A stretch of 10,883 nucleotides of DNA from Bacteroidota bacterium (GTDB lineage: Bacteria > Bacteroidota > Ignavibacteria > UBA10030 > BY39): contig JAHJRJ010000250.1 in NCBI GenBank assembly GCA_018830765.1, positions 1 through 10,883 on the forward strand, written 5' to 3'. Numbering within the stretch: the stretch's first letter is position 1; each line of letters opens with the position of its first letter. Positions 1 through 7,332 of the stretch are shown here, in pieces. The notes beneath the pieces were generated by a model. It made no database searches. It was not told the DNA's origin and saw only the letters and a program-made list of their open reading frames with translations. Made by a program: the position numbers and the translations under genes.

Positions 1-480
1 GTCTCTAACATCCTGTTTGGAAAATCCAGCTTCAAGCAACGGAGAGCGGACGTTCTTTTCTTTAACAGCTTTTAAACCGGGTCTGAAATCTCCTAAATCG
101 TCCGTATTTGTGCCATCGCAAATCCATTTTATATTTCTCGCTTGTGCAATGTCGGTCAACTTGCTAAACAATTCTGTTTTACAGTAGTAGCATCTATCGG
201 GCGGGTTCTCTCTGAATTTAAGATTATCCGTTTCTTCCGTGTAAACTACTTCGTAACTAGCGCCGAAGCTTTTTGCGAGCCGCTCGGCTTCTTCGTACTC
301 ACGCAAAGGGTAAGTCTCAGATTTTCCGATTACGCCAAAAGCTTTCTCTCCCAAAGTATCTACTGCAACCTTTAATAGAAGCGTGCTATCGACGCCGCCC
401 GAGTAGCCGATCACCACGCTTTCGAGTTCGTGTAAAATTAATTGAAGCTGTATGTATTTTGAATTTAATTCAGTCGTCAT
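1..480 (-). CDS. larE: LarE-type ATP-dependent sulfur transferase (PP-loop), 3' end cut by window edge
   Basis: Only the first 160 codons are in the window; family members are about 270 residues, so roughly the C-terminal 40% is missing. The reading frame was translated from the reverse strand. It shows a PP-loop ATP-pyrophosphatase motif SGGVDST at residues 27-33, a conserved ETYP segment at 55-58, the family-typical NPPDRCYYCKTELF stretch around 93-105 with Cys97 and Cys100, and DGTNTDD at 122-128. This pattern identifies the LarE/ExsB-like N-type ATP pyrophosphatase family. LarE adenylates and thiolates the carboxylates of the nickel-pincer nucleotide precursor, using a sacrificial cysteine or an iron-sulfur cluster; that residue would lie beyond the window. 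The ATG overlaps the stop of the upstream TPR gene as ATGA, suggesting translational coupling. No larB, larC or lactate racemase is visible, so the true substrate is open. The start is fixed by the overlap and the motif spacing. Confidence 0.85.
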   Translation of the reverse strand, partial: MTTELNSKYIQLQLILHELESVVIGYSGGVDSTLLLKVAVDTLGEKAFGVIGKSETYPLREYEEAERLAKSFGASYEVVYTEETDNLKFRENPPDRCYYCKTELFSKLTDIAQARNIKWICDGTNTDDLGDFRPGLKAVKEKNVRSPLLEAGFSKQDVRD

Positions 481-1904
481 TTTTCCAACAAGTGCTTAAA
501 TTCCTTTATCGAACGAATGCCGGGAAATTCCACCTCGAACAATTTCCTTTTAGTTGCATCGAGTTTAAAAGAATTTTTTAACGCCTCGATGGCTTCGTAA
601 TTATTTTTCAGCAAAAATAGAACTTTAGCTTTACCGTAATACGGGTCAGCCCAATCGGGTTTTAGTTCTATACATTTGTTGTAAGTTTTTAGCGATTGTT
701 TTATATAACCGTATTCAAGAAGAGTCTCGGCAAGGTCGAACATCGCGTAAATGTTATTGGGATTTATTTTAACAGCTATTTTATAGCTGATAAGCGCATC
801 GCGCCATTTTCCTAAATTGTACGACGTATCTGCTTTCGCATACCACAGGTCGGAGTCATCTTGATATATCTCCAACGCCTTGTTATAATCGTCAAGAGCT
901 TTTTTGTATTTCTTTTGATAATCGTAACACAGACCCCTGCCGAAATAAGATTCGTAGTGAGTCGAGTCGCATTTAATCGATTGGGTAAAACATTTTATAG
1001 CTTCCTCGTATTCACCCAGCTCCTGGTATGCATTCCCCATGTTATGCCACGAAGGCGTATCTTTTGGTTCGAGCCGGATTGTTTGTTTGTAGCAATCTAT
1101 AGCATCGTAATGTCTGCCCATGTTCGCTAACGTGTTACCTTTGTTATACCAAGCGGGTACAAATTTTTCGTTTATCGCGAGGGCTAACTCGTAGTTTGCC
1201 ATCGCCTTAGAATACAGCATCATCTTATTGTAGATGATTCCGCAATTGTACCAAGCGTTGTAATTAAACGGGTCGTATTCAAGATTCTTTTTATAGCAAT
1301 CGAGAGCTTCTTGGGGCTTATTCATCAAGTCGTAGCAGTAACCTAATTCGTACCACAGCAGCTTATTGTCGGGTTGTATTGTCCGTAGCATTTTTAAAAC
1401 AGAGAGTGCTCCGGTATAGTTGCCCATCTTTTCAAGCATCAACGCCTTCGATAGAAAAACATCTTCATTATCAGGGTCGTTCTCTATAATCTGATTAAAA
1501 CACTGAATTGCTTCTTCGTACTTGTTAATATTCTCTAACGAAATACATCTATTCAAAAGCGTCTCGGTATCGCCCGGGTTCAAACTCAATGCCTTGTCGA
1601 ACGACTCAATTGCTTCTTCATAACGTTCCAAATAGTTAAGCAGCGTTCCTTTTAAAGTCCAATACTCCGAGCTGTAGGGTATCTGTTCGAGGAGCAAATC
1701 TATATAATGCAAAGATTTTTCGTAATCACCTTCTTCATAGAATAAATTCACAAGCTTTTCAAGTAGGTCGACATTATTAGTGCCTTGACTGTTTTTAAGC
1801 TTGTAGTAGAGCTGCTCAAAATTTTCTTCCCTATTTTTTCTTAACGGGTCTTGGTTTTCCTGATCTTCGTTATCGTCCGGATCGTCAAAATTATATGTAT
1901 TCAT
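477..1904 (-). CDS. Tetratricopeptide-repeat protein with twelve gapless TPR units
   Basis: A 475-residue protein. After a short acidic, Asp/Asn/Glu-rich N-terminus (residues 1-44) it reads as twelve consecutive 34-residue TPR units from residue 45 to 452, with no insertion between units. Each unit carries the expected small or aromatic residues at the helix packing positions and ends in a Pro/Asp/Asn-rich turn such as LNPGD or IQPDN. A 23-residue C-terminal tail follows, with an EFPGI segment. There is no signal peptide or membrane segment, so it is probably a cytoplasmic scaffold or peptide-binding protein; the partner is unknown. The start ATG is preceded by purine-rich AGGAAATAGAGAAAAG, a loose ribosome site. 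It is the first gene of an operon with larE, whose ATG overlaps its TGA. A specific role in sulfur transfer is only suggested by this coupling. Confidence 0.9.
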   Translation of the reverse strand: MNTYNFDDPDDNEDQENQDPLRKNREENFEQLYYKLKNSQGTNNVDLLEKLVNLFYEEGDYEKSLHYIDLLLEQIPYSSEYWTLKGTLLNYLERYEEAIESFDKALSLNPGDTETLLNRCISLENINKYEEAIQCFNQIIENDPDNEDVFLSKALMLEKMGNYTGALSVLKMLRTIQPDNKLLWYELGYCYDLMNKPQEALDCYKKNLEYDPFNYNAWYNCGIIYNKMMLYSKAMANYELALAINEKFVPAWYNKGNTLANMGRHYDAIDCYKQTIRLEPKDTPSWHNMGNAYQELGEYEEAIKCFTQSIKCDSTHYESYFGRGLCYDYQKKYKKALDDYNKALEIYQDDSDLWYAKADTSYNLGKWRDALISYKIAVKINPNNIYAMFDLAETLLEYGYIKQSLKTYNKCIELKPDWADPYYGKAKVLFLLKNNYEAIEALKNSFKLDATKRKLFEVEFPGIRSIKEFKHLLEK

Positions 1905-1945
1905 CTTTTCTCTATTTCCTAATCTAATTTACAATCTTCTGATAT

Positions 1946-1975
1946 AATATATAAAATTTATTAAAAAGATGTCAA
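1946..1975 (-). promoter_or_regulatory. Sigma70-like promoter of the TPR-larE operon
   Basis: Read on the reverse strand there is a perfect -35 box TTGACA (1970-1975) and a -10 box TATATT (1946-1951) separated by 18 bases of AT-rich DNA. An overlapping TATAAT-like alternative lies a few bases nearer the gene. The predicted transcription start is near 1939, giving a leader of about 35 bases before the ATG at 1904. No operator palindrome was seen. Confidence 0.6.
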
Positions 1976-2014
1976 GTATTTTTGAAATTTAAAAAAAACT
2001 AATGAATTATTGTT

Positions 2015-2043
2015 TTGGTTTTATGCACAAAATGGCTTATATT
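2015..2043 (+). promoter_or_regulatory. Possible promoter of the yggS-divIVA-ileS run
   Basis: TTGGTT (2015-2020) and TATATT (2038-2043) are separated by 17 bases. A start near 2050 would leave a leader of only about 13 bases before the yggS ATG at 2063, which fits the lack of a Shine-Dalgarno sequence there. The -35 box is imperfect and the whole region is AT-rich, so this could be chance. A weaker alternative pair is TTGAAA (1982-1987) with AATTAT (2005-2010). Confidence 0.35.
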
Positions 2044-2062
2044 AAGTATTGATTTAAGATTA

Positions 2063-2749
2063 ATGGTAAGCGAGAACGTAAAAAATATTCGACACCGCAT
2101 TCAGTCAATTTGCGAGCGTGTCAAGCGTAATGTCGATGATATCAAAATTGTAGCGGTAACCAAAACGTTTAGCAGTCAACTGGCAAGCGATGCGGTCAGA
2201 GCCAGTATTTTAGATTTGGGCGAAAATTACGTTCAAGAGTTACTTAAAAAAAAAGAAGAAATCCACGACGATAAAGTGCGCTGGCATTTTATCGGACACC
2301 TACAGACGAATAAAGTTAAGCTTATAGCCGGCAGGGTCGATTTGATACATTCTGTGGATTCATTAAGGTTAGCAGTTGAAATTTCAAATTTTTGCTCAAA
2401 AATCGGCAAAACTCAAAATATTTTAATCGAATTAAATACGTCCGGCGAGACCTCGAAGTTCGGCACGGACCCTGACAAAGCTTTGAATCTGGCAAAAGAA
2501 GTAATAATGGTTCCGAACATTAGTCTTACAGGTTTAATGACGATAGGAAAATTTTCCGACAACCCGGAAGAATCCAGAAAAGATTTTACGATGTTAAGAG
2601 AAGTAAAAGAGCTCATCGAAAAAGACGGTATCGCACTTAAACATCTTTCTATGGGAATGTCGAATGATTTTGAAGTAGCAATAGAAGAAGGCGCCACGAT
2701 TATAAGATTAGGTACTGCGATATTCGGCGCGCGGCAATATAACAATTGA
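2063..2749 (+). CDS. yggS: YggS/PROSC-family pyridoxal-phosphate-binding protein
   Basis: A 228-residue single-domain alanine-racemase-like TIM barrel that binds pyridoxal 5'-phosphate and helps keep free PLP and related vitamers in balance; no enzymatic reaction is established for the family. Visible signatures are AVTK with the PLP Schiff-base lysine at Lys34, GENYVQE (53-59), WHFIGHLQTNK (74-84), HSVDS (96-100), ELNTSGETSKFG (123-134), the SMGMSNDFEVAI block (196-207) and RLGTAIFG near the C-terminus. The frame stays open upstream to a TTG at 2015, but those 16 residues match nothing in the family, so ATG 2063 is chosen; it gives the usual length of about 230. No clear Shine-Dalgarno precedes it. 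It heads the plus-strand run, and the next ATG lies 20 bases beyond its stop. In Bacillus the orthologue ylmE sits in the same neighbourhood upstream of divIVA. Confidence 0.93.
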   Translation: MVSENVKNIRHRIQSICERVKRNVDDIKIVAVTKTFSSQLASDAVRASILDLGENYVQELLKKKEEIHDDKVRWHFIGHLQTNKVKLIAGRVDLIHSVDSLRLAVEISNFCSKIGKTQNILIELNTSGETSKFGTDPDKALNLAKEVIMVPNISLTGLMTIGKFSDNPEESRKDFTMLREVKELIEKDGIALKHLSMGMSNDFEVAIEEGATIIRLGTAIFGARQYNN

Positions 2750-2769
2750 TAACGAAAGGGGAAAGTTTT

Positions 2770-3309
2770 ATGAAACTTACACCGTTAGATATTAAGAAAC
2801 AACAATTCAAAAAAGTATTCCGCGGTTACGACGATGTGGAAGTAAACACTTTTTTAGATATGATAGCTGAGGAAATGGATAATCTTACCAAAGCAAACAA
2901 GGAATTACAAACAAAATTAACCGAAGTCCAAACTCAGCTTCAAGATTATAAGTCGATGGAAAAAACTTTGCAAGCGACTTTGATACAAGCTCAGGATGTG
3001 AGTACAAAGTCGGTTGAAAACGCAAAACGCGAAGGACAGCTTATTATTCAAGCTGCTGACGTTAAAGCAACGCAGATACTCGACAAAGCTCGCACAGATA
3101 ATACCCGATTAAAGGAAGAGATTTCAATTCTGAAGGCGAAAAAAAATACGATGATAAGCCGGTTGAAGCTGCTCTTGAACTCTGAGCTTGAATTAATCCG
3201 CGCTTTAGAAGTTGACGAAGAAATTTATATCGCTGACGATAACGATAACAAACCGACTAAAGAAGAGACGGAATACGACGATATCGCAAGAAGCATTAAC
3301 GAAAGATAA
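2770..3309 (+). CDS. DivIVA-domain coiled-coil protein
   Basis: A 179-residue protein. The N-terminal 40 residues match the DivIVA lipid-binding domain: LTPLDI (3-8), FRGYDDVEVNTFLD (17-30). Phe17 and Arg18 are at the same positions as the membrane-inserting Phe17-Arg18 pair of Bacillus subtilis DivIVA. Residues 33-140 are rich in Lys, Glu, Gln and Leu with heptad-like spacing and are predicted to be a long coiled coil, interrupted near 70-95. The tail (146-179) is acidic and probably disordered. Family members sense negative membrane curvature at poles and septa and recruit division, envelope-growth or chromosome-anchoring proteins. The start ATG has a good purine-rich site (AAAGGGGAAAG) just upstream; the frame also opens at a TTG (2746) overlapping the yggS stop, which is rejected. 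The assignment to the domain is firm, but its precise role here is inferred. Confidence 0.88.
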   Translation: MKLTPLDIKKQQFKKVFRGYDDVEVNTFLDMIAEEMDNLTKANKELQTKLTEVQTQLQDYKSMEKTLQATLIQAQDVSTKSVENAKREGQLIIQAADVKATQILDKARTDNTRLKEEISILKAKKNTMISRLKLLLNSELELIRALEVDEEIYIADDNDNKPTKEETEYDDIARSINER

Positions 3310-3321
3310 AGAAAAATCATT

Positions 3322-4140
3322 ATGGAACTAAAGCAACAAATACAAGAAACAGTACAATACATTCGAAGGCATACAGAGATGCGCCCGACCATAGGAATAA
3401 TATTAGGCACCGGGTTAGGGGCTTTGACTAAAGAGATTACTCAAAAAGTGGTTATAGAATACGAGGATATTCCACACTTTCCCGTATCGACCGTAGAATC
3501 GCATCACGGAAAATTAATATTTGGGAAATTGGGCGGCAAGAACGTTGTAGCTATGCAAGGCCGTTTTCACTACTACGAGGGCTATACGATGCAGCAGATT
3601 ACTTTCCCCGTTAGAGTTATGAAATTTTTGGGTGTGAAAACTCTGCTGATTTCTAACGCCGCCGGCGGAATGAATCCACATTTTCAACGCGGTGATATAA
3701 TGATTATAACCGACCATATTAATTTACAAGGTGACAATCCACTAATAGGCAAGAACGACAACACACTCGGACCGCGATTTCCAGATATGTCTGAACCTTA
3801 TAGCAAAGAGTTGATCGATCTTGCTGAGCAAACAGCGCTGAATTTTAAAATCAAAGTTCACCGCGGCGTATTGGTGGCAGTGCAAGGACCAAATTTGGAA
3901 ACGAAAGCGGAATATCGTTTTCTGCGCTTCATCGGCGCCGATGCGGTGGGTATGTCAATCGTTCCTGAAAACATAGTCGCAAATCATATGAGTTTAAAAG
4001 TTTTAGGTTTCTCTATTATAACTGATGAATGTTTCCCAGACTCGTTGAAACCCGTAAGCGTAGAAGAGATAATCGCAGTTGCAAACAAGGCTGAGCCGAA
4101 GCTGACAAGTATAATGAAAGAAGTGATTAAGAAGATATAA
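3322..4140 (+). CDS. punA: Purine nucleoside phosphorylase, trimeric PNP-I/MTAP family
   Basis: A 272-residue enzyme of the trimeric NP-I family, cleaving purine nucleosides with phosphate to free base and (deoxy)ribose 1-phosphate in purine salvage. Motifs: GTGLGAL (29-35, phosphate loop), the ESHHG block (59-63), GRFHYYEGY (80-88; Arg81, His83, Tyr85 match human Arg84, His86, Tyr88), SNAAGGMN (111-118), DHINL (131-135), GPNLET (189-194; Glu193 matches human Glu201) and GMSIVPE (210-216; Met211 matches human Met219). The residue aligning with human Asn243, which binds the 6-oxo group of guanine/hypoxanthine, is Asp235 in an ITDE context, so 6-aminopurine nucleosides may also be accepted. It starts 12 bases after the divIVA stop, and ileS begins 2 bases after its own stop, so it is clearly co-transcribed. 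The symbol is by family similarity only. Confidence 0.93.
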   Translation: MELKQQIQETVQYIRRHTEMRPTIGIILGTGLGALTKEITQKVVIEYEDIPHFPVSTVESHHGKLIFGKLGGKNVVAMQGRFHYYEGYTMQQITFPVRVMKFLGVKTLLISNAAGGMNPHFQRGDIMIITDHINLQGDNPLIGKNDNTLGPRFPDMSEPYSKELIDLAEQTALNFKIKVHRGVLVAVQGPNLETKAEYRFLRFIGADAVGMSIVPENIVANHMSLKVLGFSIITDECFPDSLKPVSVEEIIAVANKAEPKLTSIMKEVIKKI

Positions 4141-4142
4141 AG

Positions 4143-7100
4143 ATGTTCAAGGAACTCACAGATAAAATTAACTACTCTAACCTTGAGCTTGAGATACTAA
4201 AGTTTTGGAGAGAGAATAAAGTTTTCGAGAAGAGTGTTTCATCGCGCGAAAGTGGGAAGGGATTTACTTTCTTTGAAGGTCCGCCTACTGCAAACGGCAG
4301 ACCCGGGATTCACCACGTGATGAGCCGGACGCTAAAAGATTTAGTGTGCAGATACAAAACAATGCGCGGTTATCAAGTGCACCGAAAAGCAGGTTGGGAT
4401 ACCCACGGACTTCCGGTCGAAATCGAAGTCGAAAAAATGCTCGGCTTCAAACATAAAGACGACATCGTAAAATACGGCGTTACTCAGTTTAACGCAGAAT
4501 GTAAAAAATCTGTTTGGAAGTATAAAGCCGAATGGGAACAGATGACCGAGCGAATGGGATACTGGGTTAATCTATCCGATCCATATATCACTTTCGAAAA
4601 TAATTACATCGAATCAATTTGGTGGGCGTTGAAAGAATATTTCAATAAGGGGATGATATACAAGGGATATAAAATTCAGCCATACTGTCCACGCTGCGAA
4701 ACTCCGCTTTCTTCACACGAAGTTTCACTCGGTTACGAAGACGTAAAAGACCCAAGCGTTTACGTGAAATTGAAAGTAAAAGGTGAAGAGAATACTTATT
4801 TCCTCATATGGACGACTACACCTTGGACGTTAATTTCAAACGTGGCAATTGCAGTCCATCCGGATGTAGAATATGTGAAGGTTGAGAATAAGGGCAAGAA
4901 ATTGATTTTAGCTAAAGCGTGCGTGTCCGTGCTCGACGATGAATTTGTTGTAATAGACAGCTTTAACGGGAGAAGTCTTGCGGGAAAAGAGTACGAACGT
5001 TTGTTCAGCTATATTCCGGTAGAAGAAAAAGCTTTTTATGTAGTAAGTGGGGATTTCGTAACAACAGAAGATGGTACGGGAATCGTCCATATGGCGCCAG
5101 CTTACGGCGAAGATGACTATCAGACAGGAAGAAAATTCGGCTTGCCAACAATACATCCCGTAAACAAAAGCGGCGAATTTAATGCCGAAATCACCGATTT
5201 TGCAGGCGCATTCGTGAAAGATGCTGACCTTGAAATAATCCAGAATTTGAAATTGCGCAAAATTCTCTATAAAAAAGAAACAATTACACACAGTTATCCA
5301 CATTGCTGGCGTTGCATTACTCCTCTATTATATTATGCACGTGAATCGTGGTACATCAGCACAACCAAATACTCCCAGCGTATGATGGATTTAAACAAAA
5401 CTATTAATTGGGTTCCCACCGAAGTGGGCGAGGGCAGATTTGGAAACTGGCTCGAAGATAATAAAGACTGGGCTTTATCGCGCGACAGGTTTTGGGGAAC
5501 TCCACTTCCGATTTGGGTTTGCAAATGCGGCAATCAAAAATGCACCGGCAGCATCGAAGAATTGTGTGAGGGAAAAATCCTTGCCGCAGACGGTTCGACT
5601 TCACCTGTCGATAAAACAAAAATCGATCTGCACAAACCGTTCGTCGATTCGATTGTGTTTACGTGCGATAAATGCGGCGAACAGATGCTGCGCACTCCCG
5701 AGTTGATTGACGTATGGTTCGATTCTGGCGCGATGCAGTTTGCACAGTGGCATTATCCTTTTGAGAATAAAGATATTTTCGAAACGCAACACCCAGCCGA
5801 TTTTATTTGTGAAGGAATCGACCAGACACGAGGTTGGTTTTATTCGCTGCATTCGATCAGCACATTTTTATTCGATAAGCCGGCTTTCAAAAACATACTC
5901 GTCAACGAATTGATACTCGACAAAGAAGGACAGAAGATGTCCAAGTCGAAGGGCAATACCGTTGACCCGTTTATGGTACTAGAGAAATACGGCGCCGATA
6001 CGACGCGCTGGTATCTTGTTACTGCAAGCCCGCCGTGGAAGCCGACGCTTTTCGACGAAGAAGGTATGGCTGAAGTACAACGGAAGTTTTTCGGAACGCT
6101 GTTAAATACATATTCTTTTTTCGCGCTGTATGCCAACATCGATAAATTCACTTATTCCGAACCGGAAATTCTTTTTTCGGAAAAGCCGGAGATTGATAGA
6201 TGGATAATTTCATCACTCAACTCTCTAGTCGAAAAATATTTGCAGGCGATGGATGAATACGACGTAACAAAAGCTGCGCGGCTCGTTAGCGATTTTACCA
6301 TCGACCAATTGTCGAATTGGTACGTCCGCCGCAATCGCAGACGTTTTTGGAAAAGCGAAATCGGTAAGGATAAAACAGCAGCTTATCAGACATTATACAA
6401 TTGTTTAATAACAATTTCAAAATTAACCGCTCCGATTGCGCCTTTCTTATCCGAAGAAATATTCAGAAACTTGAATGCAATTACCAAACGCGAAGATACG
6501 TTTTCGGTTCATCTTTCTTTGCTTCCCGCAGTCGATAGAAGTTCAATAGAGGCAGACTTAGAAACCCGGATGTCGAGAGTACAAAGAATTGTGTATCTGG
6601 TTCGTGCAATCCGCAACAAATCGAATCTAAAAGTACGTCAACCTCTCAAACGGATTATCCTTCCGATAACGGACGAAAACAATAAAGCCGAAATCGAAAT
6701 CATGAGGGATGTAATCCTTGACGAGATAAATGTTAAAACAATCGAGTACGTCAGTGACGATTCCGAAATCGTACATAAACGCCTGAAACCTAATTTCAAG
6801 TCGATTGGACCGAGGTTTGGAAAATCTGTGCAAGCAATCGCTAACGCGATAAAGGGTATGGATACATTATCCATCAAAGTGTTGGAAAAAGAAAATAAAT
6901 TCGATTTGAATATTAACGGCGAAACATATACTATTACTTCTGACGACGTCGAAATTATTCATGAAGATATTAAAGGTTGGTTGGTAGAGAACGATAACGA
7001 ATTAACGGTTGCACTCGATACCGAGCTTACCGAAGAATTGATTGACGAGGGTTTTGCGCGCGAATTTGTAAATCGTGTCCAAAACATGCGCAAAGATGCG

Positions 7101-7301
7101 GGCTTTGAAGTTACAGACAGGATTCTCATCTTCTATTCTTGCGACGAACGACTTAATAAAGCAGTAACGGATCAAAAATCATACATTACATCAGAGACAT
7201 TAGCTTCATCGCTAACGGCTGATTTACAGGAATCTGATTTTAGCGCTGAGTGGGATATCAACGGAGAAAACTGCCGGATAGGTATAAAACGAATAATTTA
7301 A
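4143..7301 (+). CDS. ileS: Isoleucyl-tRNA synthetase, IleRS2 type with altered HIGH motif
   Basis: A 1052-residue class I synthetase that charges tRNA-Ile with isoleucine and edits mischarged valine. The order is a catalytic N-terminus with EGPPTANGRP (45-54), the HIGH position occupied by Gly55-Ile-His-His58, and WDTHGLP (85-91). A first zinc site has Cys182/Cys185 and Cys388/Cys391. The editing (CP1) domain carries TTTPWTL (224-230) and GTGIVHMAPAYGEDD (311-325). A second Cys cluster is at 460, 462, 467, 508 and 511. Then come KMSKS (598-602) with KGNTVDP, the anticodon-binding helical domain with NWYVRRNRRRFW (725-736), and a long C-terminal extension including KVRQPLKR (830-837). Length and sequence style are those of the eukaryote-like IleRS2 group, usually resistant to mupirocin, not the roughly 930-residue IleRS1 group. 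It starts 2 bases after the phosphorylase stop. No leader or T-box can fit in this gap. Confidence 0.98.
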   Translation: MFKELTDKINYSNLELEILKFWRENKVFEKSVSSRESGKGFTFFEGPPTANGRPGIHHVMSRTLKDLVCRYKTMRGYQVHRKAGWDTHGLPVEIEVEKMLGFKHKDDIVKYGVTQFNAECKKSVWKYKAEWEQMTERMGYWVNLSDPYITFENNYIESIWWALKEYFNKGMIYKGYKIQPYCPRCETPLSSHEVSLGYEDVKDPSVYVKLKVKGEENTYFLIWTTTPWTLISNVAIAVHPDVEYVKVENKGKKLILAKACVSVLDDEFVVIDSFNGRSLAGKEYERLFSYIPVEEKAFYVVSGDFVTTEDGTGIVHMAPAYGEDDYQTGRKFGLPTIHPVNKSGEFNAEITDFAGAFVKDADLEIIQNLKLRKILYKKETITHSYPHCWRCITPLLYYARESWYISTTKYSQRMMDLNKTINWVPTEVGEGRFGNWLEDNKDWALSRDRFWGTPLPIWVCKCGNQKCTGSIEELCEGKILAADGSTSPVDKTKIDLHKPFVDSIVFTCDKCGEQMLRTPELIDVWFDSGAMQFAQWHYPFENKDIFETQHPADFICEGIDQTRGWFYSLHSISTFLFDKPAFKNILVNELILDKEGQKMSKSKGNTVDPFMVLEKYGADTTRWYLVTASPPWKPTLFDEEGMAEVQRKFFGTLLNTYSFFALYANIDKFTYSEPEILFSEKPEIDRWIISSLNSLVEKYLQAMDEYDVTKAARLVSDFTIDQLSNWYVRRNRRRFWKSEIGKDKTAAYQTLYNCLITISKLTAPIAPFLSEEIFRNLNAITKREDTFSVHLSLLPAVDRSSIEADLETRMSRVQRIVYLVRAIRNKSNLKVRQPLKRIILPITDENNKAEIEIMRDVILDEINVKTIEYVSDDSEIVHKRLKPNFKSIGPRFGKSVQAIANAIKGMDTLSIKVLEKENKFDLNINGETYTITSDDVEIIHEDIKGWLVENDNELTVALDTELTEELIDEGFAREFVNRVQNMRKDAGFEVTDRILIFYSCDERLNKAVTDQKSYITSETLASSLTADLQESDFSAEWDINGENCRIGIKRII

Positions 7302-7332
7302 TTAAATTGTTTTTAAAACAGGAGTGAACAAT

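Noticed and set aside
2015..2062. TTG-initiated N-terminal extension of yggS.
   Set aside because: The 16 added residues do not match the family, and the putative promoter overlaps this stretch; ATG 2063 gives the normal length.
4908..5303. Long antisense open frame (131 codons) inside ileS, and similar shorter ones throughout ileS, rluD and the TPR gene.
   Set aside because: They lie fully opposite strongly conserved genes, show no recognisable domain, have Cys/Phe/Ser-rich composition typical of shadow frames and no ribosome site.
7302..7332. A separate promoter or terminator between ileS and the DksA-like gene.
   Set aside because: The 31-base gap holds a strong AGGAG site but no paired -35/-10 boxes and no GC-rich stem, only a weak TTTTAAAA palindrome.
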